A stretch of 64,000 nucleotides of DNA, taken from Puccinellia tenuiflora (lineage: Eukaryota > Streptophyta > Magnoliopsida > Poales > Poaceae). A model generated the notes under the pieces. It was given only the letters and a program-made list of their open reading frames with translations. It had not been told where the DNA came from and ran no database searches. Both the position numbers and the translations under genes were made by a program. Below are positions 55,069 through 64,000 of the stretch, one piece after another. Position 1 is the stretch's first letter. Each line of letters starts with the position of its first letter. The stretch covers positions 1,333,493 through 1,397,492 of the forward strand of contig QRDG01000131.1 of NCBI GenBank assembly GCA_012064385.1, in the 5' to 3' direction.

Positions 55069-57743
55069 TCCTCTCCCCCTTAAACTAAACTTCGTCCCGA
55101 AGTTTTAACTTCTCTCACGTAGGGATAAGTAGAAAGAACTTCTGTAGATATTGATTCCCTCAAATTCCTTTCTGACGTGGATGCAAATCTTGGTGATCGC
55201 TTGTCCAACATACTTCTACTGCATCCTCCATTGATCCATACTATCTATTTGTCGACTTTCATCGATTATTTGATAATTTCCAACGATCTTACTACTCCTT
55301 CATGACTCTCAATCATCCAATTCAGATTCCTTGTGTTACTTTGGCTTTATAGCCCTCTGTCGAAGATTCCCTTCTACATCCTTGCAAGATCTTCAGATAT
55401 GGTCGTAGGAACACCTTCTTATAATCAAAATACTAAAGGTACTATACTTCTAATGGTAAGCTCATCGCCTAAGCTCCAGTTCCTCTGAGATAATTGTCCT
55501 TACTGGTTCTATAGACCATAATTCTTCCTTAGTGGTTTGCTTCCTTCAGATGAATTAGACATAGGCAATCCATCCAACCATGAATATTCTATCTTAGAGG
55601 TGATCCTCATGTCACTTGTAATCAGGTGAACAATCCTTTCTATGTCAATCTCCTCGTATCCTGGTATTGATGCGATATACTTTCTCATCTTTGAACCCTA
55701 GCTCATTTTATTCCATCTCATTTAGATCCTCTAGTCATAGCTTCTATGACCATTGGATTCCTTGTGACTTTCACCCTCCAAATCTCAACTCCCTCTTTGG
55801 TTATAGAATCTGGCAAAGATTTCCGAAAATGCTCATTTTTCTTGAAGAACTTCTAGAGCATTAATAATCAATTCAGCCTTATCTCAGTCAAGGTATTCCT
55901 TTCAAACTTCGTGTTTCTTAACCCAAGTACCATCCAATACACTTGTTCACTCTCCCCCTTGGAGTTTCCTAAGACTTCCGTTGTTATGACCGTCTGTCAG
56001 TCGAACTTCATTCAGTCAACTCCATTCAGTCGAGCTTTGTAACTCACATTTCTGCTCAAACTTCCTCTATATAAGCCTAATGGCCTCATGAAGAACACAA
56101 GGTATATCGACCATATTGGGAATCCTCAGTGTCGTCCTCCAGTAAAAAGATACTATTATCAGGTTCCCAACAATTTCCTAAAGAATACATGGTATGTCTA
56201 CCATCTCAATGGTTGGCTCTAAGATGTCAATCTACTTGATAACACATCTTTTTCCATAGTTGCTCCTGATATAGACTGTGAATTTGGTACTTTGGCATCA
56301 TATGTGTGAAGTATCTTCTTCTAAATTGGTCCACCTTGGCTTATTGCTAATCCATGACAAATTAGACTCTTCTCCCATGGTCCTGATGTTCTCTTCAACA
56401 TTAAATTTTGTAAAATCACTTCTTGACATCATTGATATGTCATTCCTAGAATATCAACATGCCTCCATTCAAGTACTTCACTTCCCTCATCTCTTACTGA
56501 CTTATCCTTATTTGTTGGATGTACTTCTCATCAACTCTTTCTTGTAAACTGTCTATGTATCCAACACAAAGTTATCTTCTTGTAATTGTCCAATCTCTAA
56601 TCATGAACTCTTGTTTGGCGATTGATTCCCACGCTTCCGTTTCTAGTAATGCCTCCGAATAGATGATCAACTCCCCGTTTATTCTTTAAGAACTGAAAAT
56701 ATACTCTTCCAGCTTTAATACTCCTTTATCTCCAACCTTATGATACTCATAGACAGATAAGTGTTTCTAAACTTCTTCTCAAACTTGATCCAAGTAGTTT
56801 CAGTATCTCCTTATTGTTCCCAATATCACCTCTTCCACCAAGTTACGACAAATCCATATGTATTCTGCATATTTCCTTCTTCATCCTTGAATTTGAACTT
56901 CCATGGATAGACTTCATGACTTGATATGTAAATACTTCATAACCTTCCTTCTTGGTTATGTCTCCTATTGTAGCTTTCCTTACATCATCTTTGGTAGATC
57001 CTTGTGCAGCTATTTGTAATACTCTTGATCAAACTTACTTTGTTCCTCCATTCTTTCTTATACTAGTAAAATATGTCTCCAAATCCTAATATGATGTGGA
57101 GCATGGTTCATACCCATCAGTGGTTTCATTGAATTTTTTCTTCTTTTGACTTTCTTCTCTTCGCGAGCTTCCATTGCTGCCTCAAATTTGACCACTCAGA
57201 ACGCTCTCATAGAAACCTATGTACCCTCTAGACCAGTAACATCAAGAAAGAACAAAATGTTGCAACATGCATTTGCACATCAAGTTCAAACTTCATGCCC
57301 GGATCTAGTCAATCAAAAATCCAATAAATCCCAAATACAGTTATATATCACTCATGCACCATAGGCCCGTAAAATAAGTAGTACTTTGAGTAAAAACATC
57401 TCAAGTACCTAGGCTTAGATGCTATACACTACAAGTTAGGTATATATCACCTTATAGACCTATTCTATATAACAACTCTTGCCTCACTTTCTTATGGGAC
57501 AGGTTTATCCTTCACTCAAGGTGTGCCTTGTATGAGTATTTACAACAATTGACCATTCGCAATTGAGTAACTCTAGCCTAATGTCTAAGAATACTTATCT
57601 CCGTCTCAGTTAAAAAAAAGAACTAAGTCTTCTTGTCCTTGAACTTCATCTCTGTGCCTTGGCGTACTTCCATACTTTTTCATCTCAGCAAGTGTAGCCT
57701 TATGTGACCTCTCAATCACTCGTGTGGGTACTATTGGTATACA
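55069..57743 (-). mobile_element. Decayed 3' interior of the minus-strand gypsy-type element
   Basis: The minus strand ends ACTTCGGGACGAAGTTTAG before the polypurine tract, as in many grass gypsy elements where pol ends just before it. No long frame survives, so integrase or other domains cannot be confirmed. It is cut off at 57743 by the next LTR element. Confidence 0.5.
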
Positions 57744-59130
57744 TGATGCATCTAAAATGCATACATGAACTTTGCACTATAATAGTTATATTCCATTCAT
57801 ATTTTCATCATATAAGGGGTATATTACTGTTATTTAATGATTTTTGGTAATTTATAATTATTTCCCCTTTATATGGAATTAATCCTGCGCAGGCAGAAAA
57901 CCCCTATTTCTTTCTTTATTTGTTTCAGGACCTTAACGACGTCATAATGAGCTATAAATTTAGGGGGGTCATTATTTTGGAAGGAGAAGATTTAGGAGCG
58001 AAAGAAGTCAACGAACGGAGGCCGGAGGACCAAAAGGGGGGGTCCCATGCAGCTACAGTACCAGGCCGCGTGGGCCCATCCAATTTGGCCCTCGTGGCCC
58101 CGTTTGCATCGATCCTTCGCCCAGAAGCATCCTCGTGACCTAAAAACGCCTATATAAAATGTCCCCCGACGTTTTCCAGAGAGAGGCGGCGGAGAAACGC
58201 AAAACCAGAAACAGAGAGGCAGAGGGCTGCCGCCGGAGAAGATCGGAGGGGGGAAACGCCGCTGGAATCCACCTCCGGAGGACTCCACCCCCTCCAGCGT
58301 GTTCATCATCAACTTCTACAGCAAGATCATCTCATCTCCACCATGGTGTGATCTTTATGTGATCATGAGCTTTGTAATCTAGTTGAATCCATAGATGATA
58401 CTCTTCTTTACCTTATGAATTATGCTACTCAAGTGGTTTTATTGATGTGATTGCCGGAGTCACCTTTGTCCCATGGTGTGAAGTTGACAGTGCGTGCACC
58501 GTGTGTGGCTCTTAGGCTAAAGATTACATGAATACTTATCATGAGTTATTATTTGTGTTGGGTGTCTCTATGATATTGTGGTGTTTGTTAGTACTATCTT
58601 TGGATGTGAATAGTGACCGCATGAAGTGTCCATAAATGTGGAATACGAACTTTAAGGTGTGCTTTTTGTAGCCCTACATAATGGATTGGTGTTCTTTATC
58701 CAACCAGAAATTAATTCATAGTAGCATAATGAGGAGGAATTATCTATGTATTCAATTATATTATTATTGTTGAGAGTGTCCACTAGTGAAAGCATGATCC
58801 CTAGGCCTTATTTCCAAAGCACCGTTTACACCTTTGTCTTGTCCTCTTGCATTAAAGAGGATTGGGACACTTTCACACCCTTGTTCCCTTGTCTTGTCCT
58901 CTTGCATTAAAGAGGATTGGGACACTTTCACACTCCTGTTTTGTTACATCAAACTTCCATCCATTAAATCAACCACCTTGTTCTATAAACTTGTTTAGTG
59001 CATAATCAACTAAAACTTGTGACACTTTAGTTGTAGGGAATAGATAACTTTCCTTCTTGCTCCTGCGGATCGATACCTTACTTCCACATTGAATTGTGCT
59101 ACAGTGATTCCTTGCTCTTGGGGATTATCA
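57744..59130 (+). repeat. 5' LTR
   Basis: 1387 bp, TGATGCATC...GGATTATCA. CCTATATAAAATG at about 58149 is a strong TATA box. A 53-bp stretch (CCTTGTCTTGTCCTCTTGCA...) is tandemly repeated near 58830-58935. Confidence 0.92.
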
Positions 59131-59140
59131 AGTACTTTTC

Positions 59141-59158
59141 TGGCGCCGTTGCCGGGGA
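59141..59158 (+). other. Primer-binding site, tRNA-Asp
   Basis: TGGCGCCGTTGCCGGGGA is complementary over all 18 bases to the 3' end of plant tRNA-Asp (from memory of that tRNA). It starts 10 bp after the LTR. Confidence 0.85.
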
Positions 59159-59299
59159 GCGTAGCGCTTAAGTTTCTATTCTTGTTTGCACTAGATATTT
59201 ATTTTCAGTTTTGCATATACTCTAGTTTACTTTCAGTTTTGCATTTAGTTTAGTTTTACTTTCAGTTTTGCATTATATCAAAAACCCAAAAAATTAAAA

Positions 59300-60577
59300 A
59301 TGGAAAACTATTATAAAAATGCCATGATAGCTGCTGAATTTAGAGAATCTTTCGAAGGGAAAAGATTAAAAACCATCATGAGGTATCTAAATAAAATTGC
59401 TAATGAGCTGCTTAATTTTCATAAGGAAGAAACTTGTTGCTCTGAATACTGTAGACACTTTGAATTCCAATGCCCTTCCAATAAAGTTGAACCTGTTATT
59501 GCAACTTATCATACAGGGATTTATGCTCACTTAGGGATGGCAGAAGTAGAGCAATTTGTTAATTTTGTGGCAGCCTATGAATTAAACACCTTCATTGATG
59601 AACATGAAACCTGCCCTATAGCTTCTCAATCTAAAAATATGATTGCCTTTATCCTTAATATCTGCATAGATGAATTTGATGAAAATATCTATGTTATTGA
59701 CACAAGGAAGAGATTTGCCCAAGGAAGATCTAATGTTTTGCAGGAAGAAGATGATGAAAACATAAGCTTGGAAGAGGAAGTATGTGAAGAAGAGGATAAA
59801 AGCCTAAGCTTGGGGATGTCCATGCAGCCCCAAGAAGAAGACAATGAAGAGCAAAAGGATGAAGAAATTGATGAACAGCTAGAGAATGAAGAGAAGGAAC
59901 TTGCACCTTCACCACATATGGATGAGGGTAACACTCAAGATTTTGCTAATGATAAACTTTGCTTTTATGATCCTGATGATGAGGAAGAATATGAACCTAT
60001 GCCTAATGAGAACATTATTGATAATGATTTTAAAAATGATGAAGAATATGACTTAGACATGCTATATGATAATGCTTTAGATGATGGTCCTATGCTTATT
60101 GATAATCCTCCATGTTTAGTTGTTACTACTTTATGTGCGGATAAAAATGATATACTTGCTGCTTGTGATGATACTCTCACTCATGAGAGTCCAACTTTAT
60201 TTCTGAACTCCCCTATTCACACCTTGGAGGAGAAATTTGCTTATGTTGAGAAATACTTATGTGGTTTGCAATTATCTTTAGTTCCAAATATTTGTTGCAA
60301 CCATGATATTAAACCTTATATTGATCTTAATAATTATTTTGAAAGAGGGAAACATGTCTCTAAATATCTCAATAATACTATGTTTCCTCTCTTTATGTTG
60401 AAGGTTTTAATGTCGCACTTGCTTTACCTTCCTATGCTAATTACTATATGCTTCATTGATTTATTTTCTTACAAGATCCCAATGCATAGGAAGTGGGTGA
60501 GACTTAAATATGTTTCATATTTTTCCTTGATGCTCACCTTTACGTTTCAATTCTTATTCCTATGTGAGCATAATTAA
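59300..60577 (+). CDS. Acidic retroelement protein of unknown function, 425 residues
   Basis: The ATG at 59300 (MENYYKNAMIAAEFRESF) lies 170 bp after the LTR, where Gag normally starts. Residues 1-150 look globular with several Cys residues (CCSEYCRHFEFQC); about 150-260 are strongly acidic (runs of E and D, with QPQEEDNEEQKDEEIDEQLE); the C-terminus is hydrophobic (MLKVLMSHLLYLPMLITICF and YFSLMLTFTFQFLFL). No zinc knuckle, protease or polymerase motif is seen. The frame is intact, which suggests selection or recent mobility. It could be a highly diverged Gag-like or accessory protein. Similar hypothetical proteins are, I believe, widespread in wheat-type genomes, but I cannot search. It is unlike the protein of the element at 3737. 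Confidence 0.7.
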   Translation: MENYYKNAMIAAEFRESFEGKRLKTIMRYLNKIANELLNFHKEETCCSEYCRHFEFQCPSNKVEPVIATYHTGIYAHLGMAEVEQFVNFVAAYELNTFIDEHETCPIASQSKNMIAFILNICIDEFDENIYVIDTRKRFAQGRSNVLQEEDDENISLEEEVCEEEDKSLSLGMSMQPQEEDNEEQKDEEIDEQLENEEKELAPSPHMDEGNTQDFANDKLCFYDPDDEEEYEPMPNENIIDNDFKNDEEYDLDMLYDNALDDGPMLIDNPPCLVVTTLCADKNDILAACDDTLTHESPTLFLNSPIHTLEEKFAYVEKYLCGLQLSLVPNICCNHDIKPYIDLNNYFERGKHVSKYLNNTMFPLFMLKVLMSHLLYLPMLITICFIDLFSYKIPMHRKWVRLKYVSYFSLMLTFTFQFLFLCEHN

Positions 60578-63458
60578 AACTATCATGGCTGTCCAGAAAA
60601 CAGATTCCTAAGCTTCACTGAGAAAAATGTTAAAAATCACAGAAAAGGAATTTTGACCTAAACTTTTACGACAGAAATATTCAGTTATTAATACACATTT
60701 CATTAGTTCAAAGTTTTCTGATTTGAGCAACGTAAGTGCCTCTGAAAATTCACTCTTTATGGGCTGTCCAGTTTTTGACAGATTCTGTTTTTTTTTCGCA
60801 TTACTCTCATTACTTGTGTTTTGTGTGGTTCTACTGATCTAAGAGCAATGCACAACCATAGTAATATTAGCGAATGTTTAGAATCAACTCATGATATGTC
60901 TTTACTGTACCTATGGAGATTTAATTTATGTAGACACTAACCCCTCTAATCAAGTTTTATGATGAGTTATGTGTGAATAGAACTTTCAAGTGTAAGAGTT
61001 GAGGGACATAAACAAAGATCAAGAGGGACAAACACTCAAGCTTGGGGATGTTACCCCTAGGCTCACCCTACATACAAGAATTTAAGCTTGGGGATGCCAA
61101 GCCACCTCACTCCAACCATCTTGATACCAAGTAAGTAAGCCTAGCTATATGGCTATAAAGAAAGCGCTTTATGGGAGGCAACCCGGTTTTTTTTTTGTAT
61201 ACTCTTGCTGTAACAAGAGACTTAGTTTTTAGTTTAGTTCCTGGATTTTTTAATAAAGAGCCAAGTTTACCCATTTTGGTTTGAAAAAAGTTGCTATTTT
61301 GCATGCGGAGATTTCATTCCAGCGCAAGTCTGTGCACGGTTTGATTTTTCATTCCTATTCTGTAACTCCAAATGAGCTGAGATTTTTACTGTAACTGCAA
61401 CTTTTCATCCTCTGTATGCCTGAATTTTTTTCAGAATTTTTCGACAAGTTTAAGTAGGACATAAAAATATGTTTTGCTGCTGCGTTTTTCTGGACAGATT
61501 CTGTCCAATATTGTTTGATGCATGTTTTGAACTTTTAACTTGAATCTTGTTGATTCAATTGAGTTTATTAATAGGAATAAAACATTATAAACTTTATGTA
61601 CATTCATATGAATTTTTGTCTTAGTATTATAAGCAGCAAGTAATGCATTTGTCTATCACTACTAATGTCACCCCACAGAAAAGAAATGGGAGAAACAGTG
61701 TTTTGAAGTTTTTTCACAGGGATTAGAGAAGATGCAACAAGAGCTATACAAGAATGGTGAAATCCATAAGCTTGGGGATGTGAAGACAACCCCACTGGAC
61801 CAACACACTCTCGGTTTGCACACGTCTAACTTCTGTTTTTCTATCAATGCACTTTATCGCATAAACTTGGAGCGTCTTTTGTTTGTTAGTTTAGTTTTTA
61901 TTTTGAGACCACCACTATCATTTATATATGAGAGAGCTACTGGAAGTTTAGGTTGAATTAAGTTGCATGCTTTTATATGATTGGGAAAAAGGGATATCTA
62001 AGTTGATTTTTAATGACACATATAGTTGCATGATTCATGAGCTTCTTTATGAGTAATAATTTGCAAATGCTTTATCATGAGCTATCTTTTATTCATGTTT
62101 TGATGCTGTATGTTATTTCACCTTGTTTGACTTAGTTCTATGGACACTCATGCATGCATCTAGATGGTCATCTTTCTCCCTTTTGCTAGCCCAAAAATTC
62201 CAACAAGTAAAAACTTGTTTCCAACACCTTCAACCCAAGTTTTTCCAGTGAGTCCACCATATCTACCTATTAGCTTTATGCTATTCCAAGTATGTTTATC
62301 ATGTTATTTGTGTTATCTATGCCTCTAAATGAAAATGATGATGTTATTTATTGTAATGGGAAAAGTTGGTTAAAAAGCTCTCGCGAACTTGATGCACACT
62401 TTACTTTTATTGCATTCAATAAAGATGAACCATTGTGATTAATATTATGATGATAGTGGCTTGATAAATGTTTAAGGTTGGGAGTTAGCCCATATGTGCT
62501 ATCACATGCAAAGCTTTCAACATGTTCCATTATCTATTTAGTTGATATCATGTACTTTTGTCTATGGATGCCTATCATGATGAAATAATGTGGAAATAGA
62601 GTTAAATTTAAATGAGTTTGTATAAATGGTTAGAGAGAATCCTGGGCCGCTAATCTAAGCCATGCATCATTCATGGTGGAAATTTACTTACATGCTATTT
62701 TGAACTCTCTGTGATACACCCTACAATAAAAAGCTATATCAAGTGGTAAATAAAGAGGGTGTTGAGATTGTTCATTATGTTTGTTTGTCTTGTTGTTTTG
62801 ATATGGGCTTGATCCATATCATGGGACAAGAGGTACCCCAGTTGAGACTCTTGATGATACCGTTATTACTTACAATGATAGATAACTTAAACTTGCTCTG
62901 TTTCCCAAGTTGAGTAATCATGGTGTACGTACTTGTATTCAAGGGGCATGAGACATCTAACCTTTACTTTATCAAGGCCACTACTCATATTTGCTTTCAC
63001 ATTCAACTTTAATCATTCAAGATGCTATGATAGGGGAATGAGAGCTTAACACCAAGTATTACCATTGCATTCAATAACTTAAGTAGAATAGTTTGGAGGA
63101 TAGATGAAACTTATGCATGCTTTACCTCTACTTATTTATACATCTTTTCCAAAGTGTCCACCTTTTATATTCAGATTTTCTACACTCTATGGACCACAAG
63201 TATGCAAAAGTAAGAATGTCCATAGTACTATCTTTTATGTTGCACTTTGTGAACTATCATTGATCATCTTTTCATTGAATACTTGATATCACTTTATAAA
63301 CTGTTTGCATATTGCTACTTCTTTGAAATAATGAATCATTTGGCTTTATGTAGCAGTAGCAATCATCTTTATATACATGTTGTGATTATATTGCAAAGTT
63401 CATGTTAGTTTTATCACTTTCATACTCGAGGACGAGCATGAGTTAAGCTTGGGGATGT
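60578..63458 (+). other. Long non-coding 3' interior with shared module
   Basis: No long frame occurs over 2.9 kb. It contains CTGTCCAGAAAACAGATTCC near 60590, GCGCTTTATGGGAGGCAACC near 61166, TTGGGGATG motifs near 61043, 61087 and 61773, GTCCACCATATCTACCTATT near 62252, and CTCGAGGACGAGCATGAG then AAGCTTGGGGATG (63425-63457) just before the 3' LTR. These match the blocks of the element at 3737-10522. Confidence 0.75.
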
Positions 63459-64000
63459 TGATGCATCTAAAATGCATACATGAACTTTGCACTATAATAG
63501 TTATATTCCATTCATATTTGCATCATATAAGGGGTATATTACTGTTATTTAATGATTTTTGGTAATTTATAATGATTTCCCCTTTATATGGAATTAATCC
63601 TACGTAGGCAGAAAACCCCTATTTCTTTCTTTACTTGTTTCAGGACCTTCACGACGTCATAATGAGCTATAAATTTAGGGGGGTCATTATTTTGGAAGGA
63701 GAATATTTAGGAGCGAAAGAAGTCAACGAACGGAGGCCGGAGGACCAAAAGGGGGGTCCCACGCGGCTACAGTACCAGGCCATGTGGGCCCATCCAATTT
63801 GGCCCTCGTGGCCCCGTTTGCATCGATCCTTCGCCCAGAAGCATCCTCGTGACCTAAAAACGCCTATATAAAAGGTCCCCCGACGTTTTCCAGAGAGAGG
63901 CTACGGAGAAACGCAAAACTAGAAACAGAGAGGCAGAGGGCTGCCGCCGGAGAAGATTCGAGGAGGGAAACGCCGCCGGAATCCACCTCCGGAGGGCTCC
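63459..64000 (+). repeat. 3' LTR (truncated by the window end)
   Basis: It is the first 542 bp of the 3' LTR, closely matching 57744-58285, including the TATA box (CCTATATAAAAGG near 63862). Confidence 0.93.

Larger units (their letters stand above)
57744..64000 (+). mobile_element. Non-autonomous LTR retrotransposon, 3' LTR cut by the window end
   Basis: Two direct repeats start TGATGCATCTAAAATGC at 57744 and 63459. The 5' copy ends GGGATTATCA at 59130. Ten bases later is TGGCGCCGTTGCCGGGGA, an exact complement to the plant tRNA-Asp 3' end. AAGCTTGGGGATGT directly precedes the 3' LTR. By eye, the aligned about 540 bp of the two LTRs differ at only a dozen or so positions, so this is the youngest LTR element here. 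It encodes one 425-residue protein and no reverse transcriptase or integrase. The right target duplication is outside the window. Confidence 0.92.

Overview
This window looks like nuclear DNA from a pooid grass (wheat, barley, oat or ryegrass relatives). The reasons are split genes with cereal-type GC-rich 5' ends, cereal-like protein sequences, Stowaway elements starting CTCCCTCYRTTCC, and nested LTR retrotransposons whose tRNA-Asp-type primer site (TGGCGCCGTTGCCGGGGA) is familiar from grass genomes. The species cannot be named from sequence alone. No bacterial, viral or CRISPR system is present.

Three genes look intact. A 16-exon STRUBBELIG-family LRR receptor kinase (21114-26800, +) has a 710-residue reading frame and the altered kinase motifs HKN and DCG. 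An intronless plastid lycopene beta-cyclase (27417-28868, -) lies tail to tail with it. An intronless mTERF-family organelle protein (41282-42442, -) has a transposon starting 112 bp before its ATG. A frameshifted DUF761-type gene (1269-1781, -) and an orphan 48-codon exon with two stops (30971-31114, -) are relics.

The rest is mostly mobile DNA, often nested, with termini and target-site duplications (TSDs) readable to the base. From left to right: a GTAACT minisatellite split by a complete non-autonomous LTR element (3737-10522, TSD GGTAA); a 5'-truncated L1-type LINE (about 11950-16700) split by a CACTA element (14336-15648, TSD TCT); a minus-strand retroposon with a 15-bp TSD (18227-19909); Stowaway elements; and a 7.7-kb solo LTR (31210-38914, TSD ATGCA) holding a second solo LTR (TSD CTATA) and a Mutator-like element. 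Further on come a 3.9-kb Mutator-like element (42554-46474, TSD TTGTTTTAT) with a hAT element in its terminal repeat and a 1.15-kb tandem duplication; a solo LTR (48005-49673, TSD CATAG); a minus-strand gypsy remnant; and a second non-autonomous LTR element running off the end (57744-64000).

The most interesting signal is a non-coding module shared by the two non-autonomous LTR elements, whose proteins are unrelated. It has the same short blocks in the same order, recurrent polypurine-like AAGCTTGGGGATG motifs, a near-perfect hairpin in one copy, and an almost identical block just before the 3' LTR. It may carry cis signals for mobilisation by a partner element.
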